Part shown: positions 53,106 through 64,000 of the stretch, in pieces
Position numbering within the stretch: the first letter of the stretch is position 1
How the letters are laid out: each line of letters starts with the position of its first letter
Assembly: GCA_963931865.1 (NCBI GenBank)
Contig: OZ007510.1
Coordinates: 7,045,399-7,109,398, forward strand
Source: Axinella damicornis
Taxonomy: Eukaryota; Porifera; Demospongiae; Axinellida; Axinellidae
DNA length: 64,000 bases
Direction: 5' to 3'
Position numbers and translations under genes: made by a program
The notes under the pieces: model-generated
What the model was told of the DNA's origin: nothing
Database searches by the model: none
The model's input: the letters and a program-made list of their open reading frames with translations, nothing else

Positions 53106-56100
53106 TCAGTATTTGTATGAGTCCTGCAGTCTTCTGAGTGTGTCCTCATGAGCAGTAATAGCAGGGTACTTGTTAGAGCCATCAATGCATTCCACAACTG
53201 TGTCATGGTTGGGATGGGCAAAGAAAGTCATGGACTGTCGTACAGCACTCTTTCTCGACTCATCCTCCGGAATCAGCACTTTGTGGGGCTAATATTATTG
53301 TATGGCATTGCAGGTACACAGTTTAGTGTGTGTGTGTGTGGTGTGTACATATGCGTGTGTGTGGTGTGTGCGTGTGTGGTAGAGCATGATATGTGTGTGT
53401 GTGTGAGCGTGTGTGTGTGTGTGTGTGTTAAAACTGCACAGCATTGTGTCTGTAAAGCACTGTGTCACTCTGTGTGTTAGTCTAGCTGCTACACCCTCCC
53501 TTCCGTTTCCTTTCCTTCATTTCCAGGGGGGAGAGGGAGGGGAGGGTCTAGAGAAGTATAGTTAGCTACACTTCACTACAACACTAACCTTACATTTCAG
53601 AATTCACAAAATAACATGCATTGCTGCTACATGATCAACAGAGATGACTTACTCTAACCGGTCAGCGCCTTACAGTTGCTAGGTAGAGATCACTGGTCCA
53701 TTGTTGCATGAGAGCCCCGAGGTTGACCAGCACAGCGTCCGGCATATAGGGAACATCAATATAATGTCCATCACTACACTTTACCTGGGATGAAGAAAAT
53801 ATCGCAAATTCAGCTTCACCAGCTGCTAACAGTATACACTATGTAGTTCTCAACCTGCAGCCCCCCACTGGGGTCCTGAAAGAGCAGTGTAATAGAGCCA
53901 TAGTCCACATGCTCTCCACATCGCAGCTGCCCTGGCTTGACCTCACTGTCAGGAGGGAGGGGAGGGTAGTAGAGGAGACGTAGTGTTGCATAGCTGTGAT
54001 CAGACCCAAGACCCATCTTGGAGTGAGCCTTGACAAAGTACTGGGGATCCTGAGTAGCATGCAAAATCATTGAAACTCACAACTTCCTGTATACAATTGT
54101 ATCCACAACACACCTTCAACTCCAGTGCATATCCCATAGCCTCCAATATCTTTACGGATAACTCAATGCATTGGTCATACAGCTCAACCACAGTAGGTTT
54201 GAATGAGGGAACCAAGGCATCTGGATACTTCTGCAAAACAGTAGTAACAAACACCTCATATAGACACTCAGAAGACAAGCAATGCTTGCCGATGAGGTTG
54301 CTACTTATCTATCTACCCACTTTTGCCTGCCAGCTTACACTGCCATGAAGAGTACAAATATCGAAAGCTTCCTTCAAGTCACCAGGTATGGAAGGATTGG
54401 TGCTGCATAGAGTCGGGAGTGAATCACTACAACACTCATAGCACAATAGCTATCACTGTTGCTGAGCTCAGAAGCAATATCATGCACTTCCCAAATACTC
54501 TTCTTGTGAAATAATCAATAGGCTATAGTACTTTGTATAGGTAATCACATGGGTTTCGAGTGCAATTTGGGAAATAATTGCACGAGCAACAGGCAGTAAT
54601 TGCACGAGCGATAGCGAGTGCAATTTATGACTGTTGTGAGTGCAATTATTCCCAAATGGCACGAGAATACATGTGATTAAATACTAATCATGTACTTCCA
54701 GGCATGGCATGGTCGAAAGCAAGCGGCTTGAGCGATTAAAGCCACGCCCCAGCCACAAAAGCGCTCGAAGCGCGAGCGAACTACACGCTACTAGTACCGC
54801 TTATCTTACTCGCTCAGAGTACTGACCTGTTCTTCAGTTGTGTAGTGAAGCTTTAGGACGGAAGCGCGGTGTTGCAACTGACACCCCCAGGGTCCCAAAA
54901 CAGCTAGCAGCACATGAGCCTGTGTGCGCATAACAGCCACGAACAGTACGGCTGCAGCGCTACTAGCGCCACCGTTTCTGTGACAACACTTTCGCCACGC
55001 CATCGTTCGGTTCTCACAGCGTTTCTTCAGCTCAGGTACAGAAAGCTTAAACAACGCGAGCGCTCACACAGTACAGCCATTTTCAACTGTTGCTAATGAA
55101 AACGAGGCGTAGCCATGACGCGGACGCTCGTTGCTAGGGCGGAGCTTCACCTGATTGGTTAGCGCGCGCCGCGGCCGCTTCGTAACCGTGCAATTTCTGA
55201 CAGCCCTCGGGCTACAATAACCGTGCAATTTGGGAAAAAATTGCACGCTTTCTATGGGGGTAAATGTATGGCAACTATAATAAGTATGTGATTAGTACAG
55301 AAAACAAACTACTTACTACTATACAGTATAATATAAGAAACATGTTGGGTGTCCAGCACCTAGCTGTTACATATAGTACTGTTACATATGCTTTGCAGCC
55401 TCACAAAAGAGGTTGACACAAATATTACATCATGTATCCATTTACTTCAATATCCATTGATCTGAGATGCAATCTGTATACATGCTAGAACTGCCATTAC
55501 CACAGAAGAGACAAAACTCATTTTCGTGGGGAGCTCGAGGATGTACACTACATATGTAAGTCACTCAATTGCATAGACAAGCAAGACAAGATGATTACTT
55601 CTCTACCTCTCCCTCTCCAAACAGACGTATCCATTGTTGTCCACGCCCACCCTGGTATACTTCTCCTTCTCCTCAACACTGTGAGTGAAGAACTGGGTTG
55701 CAACCTCAAATGCTCTGTCGATCTATAGCGGAATATACACCTGAATATCGAGGACTCATTACCTAACTGCAATAACATAAGTGAACTCATGTTGCTGCCA
55801 TAGCAGATTACACGTATACAGCATTGGCCACACATGCACGTGCAAACACATTGCACGATCTCCGATCAGAAGACAAGAGCAAGAGCAGCCAGAGATATCA
55901 GTGTTAACACTACAGTACTGCCTAGTATAGTGGGGTATATTATATGTATAGCCATATATACTCATGAATTCTCACACGCTAAAACTAAGGAATAGTATTT
56001 AGCTACTTTGACATCTGACCTGCTTAGCTAACTCATGATTCACCATGACTACAAACACTGATGAGGATTAGTCTAGCCTCACTCCCAGGCATTCCCATGT

Positions 56101-57374
56101 CAGTGTGGGGTAGCCTTCTGAATGATTGAACACAATGTCATATTGATGCTGGTATAACTGATGGAGAAGTATCACATACATAATTATGCTGACTTGTAGC
56201 AGAAACCTAATCTCATTAACATCAGTATAATTTTGTGCATGGCAGCCATTTTGGTGTCTGAGATAGGGCTCTGTATGGGAACTATACTAGCTAGTTAGAG
56301 CTTGATTATGATACATGTAGCTAGGAGGTATATTGCATACCAAGCTACATTCAACTGGCCACTTGCACCCTCTGAAACATCACAGAAACGTCACATGATG
56401 CTCTATATCCATTTATATGGCACTGCACTGTTAGCTACTCAGTATAGCTACCTATTGGCTAAATTTCTCTCTAACATCTCTCCACAGCTGGCTATTCCAG
56501 GTAGTAGTGACCAGTAGATGGAGTAGCTACAGTAAACAGTATAATTATGTTGTCTGCCGCACTGTGCTCAGGAGTCAAAGGACATAATATGAGAGTGCCA
56601 CTTTTGCCTTTCAGAATTTTATCTTCAATTGCACCACCACTTGTGGGATAATACTTGCCTTAGAAGGGTAATTACTAACCTCTACAGATATAGCATGCAA
56701 TTACGTCACATTTTCCGTGGCATTTCTGTATACTATCCGGAAGCCACCATACATTGGCAGTATCGATCAAAACGGGTCCTGCATCACTGGTATAAGTGTT
56801 TATAATAGCCTACATAGCAATCACATTTCGTCCAATTCAACACATACTAGAAGCATTGTTGGTGCATGATTGTGTTTACCGAGATCGCCATAGAAGCGGC
56901 TATCTCAAAGAAACGTATTCTTGAATTGATGATGTCAGCTGAACGGGTCTATAGCTGTGGACAACAAAACAGTGCCATGGTGACTAGTGGCGAAGTTGTT
57001 AGAGATGGCTAGCATTTGACTTGAGAACAGCATGCAGTCTCACACTTCAATCCCACCCATTGCTTCGTGCCGGCTTTCTTTGCCCTGATAAGCCTTCTAT
57101 CTTTTACCAACTCAAAGTGACGGTCAGTGATTCAAAGTGTGCCTGTACGCAACAGTGTATAGGGTGTTCTTTCTACTCAGTGTGGTATTAAATGACTAGT
57201 CCATCATAACGATTTTCTGCCCACCATTCTCCTGTCAATGCCATGGTTTCTGATGAAGACGAATCCCACTGTGGTGAAGGCAGAGTGTAGTTCCTGTACA
57301 GCACCACAGCTGGCCAGCCCCTCGCCCTTGGAGCAAGACAGTACCTTCTCGAAGTCTACCACTGGAATTGACAT
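53106..57374 (-). CDS. 2-oxoglutarate/Fe(II) dioxygenase, IPNS-like, copy C (diverged)
   Basis: Exons 57225-57374, 55607-55722, 54339-54402, 54114-54230, 53855-54049, 53674-53784 and 53106-53288 join in phase with the same seven-exon layout as A and B, giving about 311 residues from the SIPVVDF methionine. The iron ligands (GEHVDYG, TPHKVLIP) and RQS triplet are kept. The last exon matches A at only about 36 of 60 residues, so this is an older paralogue. Exon 1, in contrast, is almost identical to that of copy A. The homology ends abruptly just 5' of the MSIPVVDF codons, so the extra N-terminal MAxxTGVS segment is missing. Exon 3 lacks one codon. Introns are unrelated to A and B. It is probably functional, perhaps with a different substrate. 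Confidence 0.87.
53311..53430. repeat. (GT)n microsatellite
   Basis: Imperfect GT-rich run in the last intron of dioxygenase C. Confidence 0.8.
54536..55290. repeat. Intronic element with GTGCAATTTGGGAA repeats
   Basis: Within intron 2 of copy C, 'gagtgcaatttgggaaa' and 'gtgcaatttgggaaaaaat' mark the two ends (about 54558 and 55228). Related 'attgcacgagc' words lie between. TAATCACAT and ATGTGATTA lie at the outer margins (54542 and 55285). A transposon is likely. Class unknown. Confidence 0.45.
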
Positions 57375-58862
57375 CGCAATACAATAAGCGGCGTGGGCGG
57401 TACCTTTAATTTCGGAACGGAACGGAACGACACCTGTATTGGGAATGGTATTACACTTGGCATGCCAGTTCACTCTCATTTGTTATGAGCATGTCATTGA
57501 ACTGCACTACATTTTTTGTACAAAATTGACCCGCCGGATCTGTGAAACATGAAATCAATTTAGTGTGACCTTGCGGCAGCAGAGCTGCAACGATACATAG
57601 ATCTCAATTCCCTTGAGGAAGTCCCTCTCATTAAGAAACTCATTGTAGGGAGGAGGCATGGATGTGTTGTTCATGGGGGAGAAACCTGCAATTACTGGAA
57701 TGCCAAGCAAAAGTTGGGAGAGTGAAGTGTCATATACCTGAGAAACCTTCACAGTTTGGTGATCATGAGAAAGTTTCAGCACCATGTCAGCCATATTGTC
57801 AGGACAGATCTTGCGAGAAGACAAATGCAGACTGCTACCCGTGCCCACTCTGTTTTTCCTGAGGACAATAGGATGTTCATCTGTCAGTATGTATGTCCGT
57901 CTGTCTGTTTGGGTGAAATATTCTTTTCTCCAAACTTGGAGGGGAAAAAAAGACAAGCTACGTAGCCTATAACACCCTCCCTCCATACAGTATATCTTGG
58001 AGGGGGGAAGGGAGATAAGCTGAGCCCAGCAGACCCCCTCCATGAAATAAAAGTAGAAGAAAGCCTCTCCATAAAAAAAAAAAAACCTAATCAGCCCCCC
58101 TCCATGAAAAAAAGAAGAAAACCCCTTTAAAAAAATAACAAGATGCATGGGGGGAAAAAACCCTGGCAGCCTCCCATGAAAAAGAACGCCCCTGGAAAAA
58201 GAACCCACCTATAGCTAGCAGCGCCTCCCATGCATCCCTCCATGAAAGGTCCGACACACCGAAGTATGCTGCCCCAGGAGCACTGGATGTGTACGGAGTG
58301 CATGGCCCAAACCCTGACTCAATTATTGGGGAGTCAACGTTCAGACCCCAGTCTGCTAGACGAACGCACCACCTCTACTTCCCGCCAAAACTTGGTACAA
58401 ATTGAGTATTTAAACCCCAGCTGGCTCTTTCCAGTTGCATGACTTTGTGCTCCTCTGTGGTTCACTTGTTCGCAGGTCAACGCCAGAGAAGTCAGAGCAA
58501 GTGATGGAGCTGTTGAGTTAGTTCCAGGAAGGGTGGGTGAGAGAGCAATGGAGAGTAGTCTCCCGGGCCAGACAGAAACAAATAAATTACCGCCTCGTGG
58601 TAGTCTCGTGTCGGGCTGCACAAGACCATAGACTAGCCTTGTGGTACCTGGGATGGCTATAATTGTTTGATTGGATCACTAAAATTTCATTTCTATGAAT
58701 AAAATGACGATTGAAAGCATTCTAAATTTCACTAAAATAAAATTTGTTCATTTGGGCTTCTGCACACCTAAGGCTAAAATAGAACTACAATATGCTACAA
58801 TGATAGAGCAGTTCACAAGTGGGGAAATGATTTGATGGGCTCTAGTAGCTACCAATTCATGA
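57375..58862. other. Intergenic, with simple repeats
   Basis: It holds 'ggaacggaacggaacg' at 57415 (as in the 32.1-32.6 kb element) and an irregular array of 'ccctccatgaaa' with A-rich runs at about 57960-58250. No coding motif is recognised in the long minus-strand frame 57555-58208. Confidence 0.45.
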
Positions 58863-61800
58863 TCAGTTGTCATCTTCATCCAGCACAGGCTAAGGAGGAG
58901 GAAGGGAAGAGAAGGTTTACAAGCTGTTAAACTCCATACCATATGCAGAGTGGGTGAAAGTGAAGCATAGCAACGGAGCCTTACATTAGAGTTTATCTAC
59001 CATACAAAACATTATATGCGACAAAAAGCTGGGGAGGAGCCTGGGAACGAGGCTACAATAGTTACTATGACTAATCCATCTAAAGAACGTAGAAAATGAA
59101 ACAACAGGCTTGAGCTACTTGGAATTTCGCTCACCTTGGCAGCAGCCTTCCTGGATGCAGCCCTGAGCTTGGTAATCTGGGCCTGCAGGGAGGAAGCATT
59201 TTCCTCGGCTTCCTCCACCTGTGAACGCAGCTGGCGGACTTTAGAGCGCATGCTTTCGACTTCACTCTCAGCATCCTCTTTGTCACGACGCACGGACCGC
59301 ATCTTGGTATTGAGCTGGTTCAGCTGCTCTTGCAGCCGCTGACTATTGGATTTCTCCTCCTCCATTGCCATCTGTGTCTCCTTTACACTGCGGTTAGCAC
59401 TGCAGCAACATAGGCAGAACAGCAAAAGAACAAGACTTAGTGTTGTGGATTTAGTACGTACTCTGCAAGGGCTAGCTTAGTTCGGCTGTCTCAAAAATTA
59501 GTTCCTCTTATAGGAGCTACGTACATAGCTACATCAAGATTCCATACATCAAAACTTCAAAAGACTCTCCTGCATGCTAGGCTTATAAACTTTACAACAA
59601 ATTAACGACGGAACAACAACAAGACTGGGTAATACTGCTCTGTTTCACCCATTGTACTCCATCCATAATGAGAGCTGGTCAATATCTTGTGCTCACCGTT
59701 TGAGGCTCCTCTGGGCGTCACTCTTCCCCTTGGTCTCCACCTCCAGTTCACCCTCAAGCTCATTGATCTGTGAGGAAAACAACATGCAGCCTTAATGCTA
59801 CTGCCTCATGCACAGGTACACCTAATCTGTCATGCAGCTGCATATAGACCCACGTGGCAGCTGCTGCTAGCTAGGCAGGTGCAGTGGTTGGGCCGTTGAC
59901 ACTACAAACTGCCAACAGCACTACTGAAGTCCAATGTGCTTCCCATGGGCTCATTAATGTGTTGCTGAAGCACTACAGCTAGCTGTTCACAGTACTGTAC
60001 TACCTGAGGCCTGAGTCTGTAGCTTCACACAAACACTTAGGCTCACCCTATCCTGCAGCTTGGCAGCCTCCCTCTTAGCGGCCTTCGTGGTGTTGGCTAG
60101 CCCCTCCTCCAGCCGAGAGGTGAGGTCCTTCACCTGCACATCCAGGGTGGACTGTGGGAAGGGAGACCAGGTTAGTCAGTCAATCATATTTACTTAACAA
60201 AGCATTACATGCGAATGGCCTGTAACAAAATTAATATTATTGGACTGCATCATGTTGCAATTGTGTGTGTGAGTGCACAAAAGTAACTAGTTGCATAATT
60301 ATAATTAGGTATGGTAGTTCGTGTGCACAACAAACTGGGACTGCTCTTGCTCTTGGTCTCTGTACTCTGTACTACCTATCTGCAGATAACATGGGACAAT
60401 TGGTGCTTGCAAGCCACGATGTAGGTGCACAGCAGACCTCCAAATTATCTTAACTGGTTAAATTTGGCAAGACCCAATACTCAAAATATGAATCTCAAAC
60501 TCCTTGCATGGGGCTTCCTGCTGGATTGTGAGCTGTTGAAATCATACATACCTTGGCCTTCTCGAGGCTGGCCACCTTCTCCTTCTGGGACATGCAGTCA
60601 GACTGGAGGCGGGCAGACTGCTCCATGGTCTTGCGTAGTTTATCCCCGTTCTCTTTTGCCTCCATTTCCATCTCTTCATACTCCTCCTGCAGGGTTGCCA
60701 GCAGCTGCTCTGCCTTCCGCTTTCCACTCTGCAGGCTGGAATTGGTCGTGGACAGTTCTGTCACTCGCTCCTGAGCCTCCGTCTTCTCGGCATCACTGGT
60801 ACGCAGGGCACGCTGCACCTGCTCCATTTGGGTGCGGAGCTCTTCAGTCTCCAACTGAATGTCATTGGCTCTGCGTTCAGCTTTTGTGGCTAATTCGTGC
60901 TGTTCATCTCGGAGATGCTGTTCATCCTCGTAGAGTCCATTTACTTCCTTGAGTTGGAGTTGCAAATTCTTGTTCTTCTTGGTCTGGTCTGTGATGGCCT
61001 GTGGGGGCAGATGGTTTGGGAATGTGGATCTCCAAGGAAAATTGTGTCAAATGTGAATAGGGACGGTCTGGGAGTATTAAGTAATGCTTGAACTTGAGGT
61101 TGAGCGCTGCAGTAAAAAATGCTTTACAGTGTTACACTTTGTGCTGGGGGCAGGAGAATCTCCATGGCTAATAGGTACAGTGTCGCCTCCTACCTTCTGG
61201 TTGGCATCAATAGTGCTCTGAAGCTCATCAATCTGTGCCTCTATGAGCTTCCTCTGTCGGGTCTGCTCAGCCTTGGCCTTCGTTTCTGCTTCTAAAGACT
61301 GTTGTAGAGCATCCTGCTGGCGCTGGTGGTTCTTCCTGTGGGGATGAAGTGGGGGAAGGGAAGCACTGTTGCAGTCGCAAGCTGTTGAGGACTGAACAGA
61401 TGGACATCCTTAATAAAGAGCTGTTGGAGCATAATAAACCTTGCCAGGTCTGCACTTTTAGTTTATCTATGATAGAACAGCTAAACTACAATGTAGCTTG
61501 ACTGTCAATGTCTACTTTAGTGACATGTGGCAACTTAGTTCAGAGTTTGCCTCGTGTGCTCATGAACAATATTATCAATGAGAATAATGTGAGCATAATA
61601 AACAATTATTAAAGCATAATTAAAGCAGTTTAAGAGCATTGGAGCATAGACAATTTTTGAGCATAATTCTCCAAGGCCTACCCTTTTTGCAACACACACA
61701 GGCATGCAATGTAGCAGACTAATGGATAGGAGGAGCAACACACACCTCATTGTCTCAATTTCGTCATCTTTCTCGTTCATCTTGCGTTCGAGCTCTTGCT

Positions 61801-63560
61801 TCAGCTGGGTCAGCTCCAGTTGGATGCGCAGCACACGCCCCTCCTCAGACTCCAGCTGAGCCTCTGCATCCTGCAACACAGTTACAACATCAATGACAAT
61901 GTTATGTATGTATACATCTACTCATGCCAAAAAATGTCCTTTTGTCAGAGTTATCACTGCTTAGGTTTTTAGGACAGGATTCCCATCTATTTATGTAGGT
62001 ATACTTGTTGCATGGTTAACAAACTTGCAGGAAAGTGGTCACGTAACCTCATAGTTAGCCTCGTTCCCAGGCCCTGTCTCGGGCCTGGGAATGGGGCTAC
62101 CTCACAGTGTACCTCGAGGGACTGGGTGAGCTCCTCCTTCTCCTGTTCAAGCTTCTTCTTGGCTTTCTCCAGCTCATGCACAGAGAGGCCACCCTTGCTG
62201 AGCTGGCTCTCAAGGTCATTCACTTCCCCTGTGTGTGTGTGTGGGGGGGGGGGGGGGGGGGGTGTAAAGTGAGGGGGAGGAGTTCAGTACAGGTCTCAAT
62301 TATAGCGTGCAGCAGAGACATGGGATACAGAGCCCATATTGAAAACTTGGGCCCTTCATCAGCTATTGAGTAGATGATGAAGCCCATGCAACTACCCCTA
62401 CATACATTGTGCTGATTGATGATATATACCTTACCCCTCACTGTGCTTTCAAAGTCAACAGTTGCAGATTGTCAACCTTAGCATGCTCAGTTTTCGCTGA
62501 AGTGACTATATAGACCCATTGGTTCACATGCTCTGTAAACTAACCTTGCAGGCGTTTGCTGTCCTTATGTGCTCCTTCCAGTTGTTCCTCCAACTCCTCA
62601 TAGAGGGCCCTCAGCTTCAGCAGCTGTCAGGGAGGTAGGGGGGGGGGGGGGGGGGGGGAGAGAGAGAGAGAGAGAAGGGAGGGAAGAAGAAGAAGGACGG
62701 GGGAAGGAGGAGAGAAGGAGGGGAGAGGGAACGGAGAAAGGGCACCTTGCTCATGTGCAGCCATCCATTCAATGCATGTGTTCTCTGATTCTAGACAGGA
62801 TTTGTACCTCAGTGCTGTAAGTGTGGGTCTCCCTCTGTGCAGCATCCAGCTCCCCTTCCTTGGTCTCATAGCGAGACTTCCACTCTGTGATCTGCTTGTC
62901 AATCTGTTTCTGCTTCTTCTCCAGGTTGGCAGCATTGTTGCGCTCCTGTGAACGGGGAGGTTGGAAGAGAGGAGGAGGGAGGGGGAGTATGGGAAGTAGA
63001 GGAGGGGAGGGTGGAGCGTGAGAGGGAGGAGGAGGGAAGAGTGAGGAGGGAAGGGTGGAGGAGGGAAAGGTGGAAGAGGGAAGGGTGGCGGAGGGGAGGG
63101 TAGGAGGGAGGAGGGGAGGGTGAGAGGGAGGAGGAGGGGAGGGTGAGAGGGAGGAGGAGGGGAGGGTGAGAGGGAGGAGGAGGGGAGGGTGAGAGGGAGG
63201 AGGAGAGGAGGGTGAGAGGGAGGATGAGGAGAGGGTGAGAGGGAGGAGGAGGGGAAGGTAAAGGAGGGTGTGTGGAAGAGAGGGAGAAGGGGTTGAGGAA
63301 GGAACAAGTGATAAAGCTATTGTGTAGAATGACAACACATCTCAACTGACAATGGTGTAATATTGTCAACCATGAATACTTGGTTGTGAACCACATGGCA
63401 GTGATGTGACTGTCGCGTGATCATAGCTCCAAGCACCCACCTTCTCTAGATCAAGATTGAGATCCTCGAGCTCAGTAGCAATACGTTGTTTTGTTTTATC
63501 AAGGGCGGAGTACTTCGCCGCAGCAGCGTTCAGTGCCTCTTCAGCCTCCTTCAGTTTGTT
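58863..63560 (-). CDS. Myosin II heavy chain, C-terminal tail (partial, runs off the right edge)
   Basis: Eleven exons join in phase into the last ~544 residues: 63441-63560, 62808-62945, 62545-62623, 62113-62228, 61746-61870, 61194-61335, 60552-60998, 60047-60151, 59697-59767, 59135-59399 and 58863-58889. The sequence is a continuous heptad coiled coil ([54 protein letters not shown]). It matches the class II rod with landmarks such as [16 protein letters not shown] and [12 protein letters not shown]. It ends in a short non-helical tail PVLDEDDN. The tail dimerises heavy chains and assembles bipolar filaments for actin contraction in the cytoplasm. A non-muscle or ancestral muscle type cannot be told apart from the tail. 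The motor domain lies outside the window. Confidence 0.93.
62241..62262. repeat. GT and poly-G tract in a myosin intron
   Basis: A (GT)n run leads into about 18-20 G, only a dozen bases upstream of the acceptor side of exon 62113-62228. Confidence 0.75.
62637..63295. repeat. Long polypurine tract split by a myosin exon
   Basis: Two plus-strand purine-rich arrays flank the exon 62808-62945. The first, 62637-62740, is a G run then (GA)n and AGG-type repeats. The second, 62950-63290, is almost free of pyrimidines and includes about eight units of a 22-bp motif 'gagggaggaggaggggaggg'. On the gene's strand these are C/T-rich. Long homopurine runs can form triplex (H-DNA). The minus-strand frames rich in Pro, Ser and Leu here are artefacts. 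Confidence 0.8.
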
Positions 63561-64000
63561 CTGTAACTTGCGTCTGTGTGTGTGTGTGTATGTGCGTTGT
63601 GGTGTGTGTGAGTGTGTGTGTGTGTGTGTGTGTGTATGTGCATGTGTGGATGTGTGTATGTGCATGTGTGTGTGTGCATGTGCAGGTGTGTGAGTGTGGG
63701 CACGTTGGATAATGGTAGCCACATCTCCAGTCTATAGTACCCATATTTAGCTTGAGTGCCAACAGCAATCCCGGTAGAGCAAGCTCACTTTTCAGAATGA
63801 CAGTACTTACACATAGTAGTTTGGTGTGTACGTATCTGGCAGACTATTTTCTGAACGTGAATGTGCTATGTGACCGATTGTAGTGGCCATGTGGTGTCAT
63901 TGGCCATGCAGTTCCAGTTTTAGCATACTATATCACATAATGCAATGGTGTGTTCACATGGGCCGTGTACGTGTCATGTGATGCCATGAATGCACAAAGG
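63561..64000. other. Myosin intron, right edge
   Basis: A (GT)n microsatellite covers about 63572-63700. No further myosin exon is recognisable before the window ends. Confidence 0.6.

Noticed and set aside
54806..55096. Overlapping 60-82 codon frames in intron 2 of dioxygenase C
   Set aside because: They lie inside a repeat element, have no recognised motif and would interrupt a well-formed gene.
57555..58208. 217-codon minus-strand frame rich in Phe and Gly
   Set aside because: Much of it comes from the A-rich/'tccatgaaa' repeat array. The rest has no recognised domain.
62627..63396. Pro/Leu/Ser-rich minus-strand frames of 165-226 codons
   Set aside because: They are translations of the polypurine tract in myosin introns. 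The true exon inside them is 62808-62945.

Overview
The window is eukaryotic and metazoan. It has multi-exon genes with GT/AG introns, a myosin II heavy-chain tail, LRR and ankyrin receptors, and a dense load of DNA transposons, LINEs and an LTR retrotransposon, on a fairly AT-rich background. The compact genes and many short hairpin repeats suggest an early-branching animal such as a sponge, but no single sequence proves this. Layout, left to right. 0-8.3 kb: repeats, minisatellites and a decayed DIRS-like retroelement. 8.3-20.7 kb: a tandem segmental duplication carrying two complete seven-exon genes (minus strand) for an isopenicillin-N-synthase-like 2-oxoglutarate/Fe(II) dioxygenase. It also holds a detached last exon of the same gene and duplicated copies of a divergently transcribed first exon that may belong to an RS-domain protein gene (plus strand). 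20.9-24.4 kb: a minisatellite, then an 11-repeat ankyrin protein (minus). 26.7-31.15 kb: a young Ty3/gypsy-type element with identical 103-bp LTRs, inserted in an intron of a minus-strand gene whose first two exons lie at 31.3-32.1 kb. 32.8-35.0 kb: the most striking gene, a single-exon 730-residue protein with signal peptide, LRR ectodomain, one membrane segment and an IRE1/RNase L-type kinase plus KEN endoribonuclease domain. 35.7-52.4 kb: mostly mobile DNA: two LINE fragments, a piggyBac relic and TTAA-flanked MITE, a CACTA-type DUF4218 exon, a Penelope-like relic, two TA-flanked MITEs, palindromic minisatellites, and a three-level nest (unknown TIR element inside a CAGGGGCGG-TIR MITE inside a LINE). 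One unrecognised Ser/Pro-rich gene lies at 42.7-44.3 kb. 53.1-57.4 kb: a third, diverged dioxygenase gene whose first exon is nearly identical to that of copy A, suggesting gene conversion. 58.9-63.6 kb: the 3' eleven exons of a myosin II heavy chain (minus), continuing beyond the right edge. The genes do not form an operon-like pathway. The main functional themes are a dispersed dioxygenase family and a possible new surface or ER receptor that couples an LRR sensor directly to an RNA-cleaving effector.
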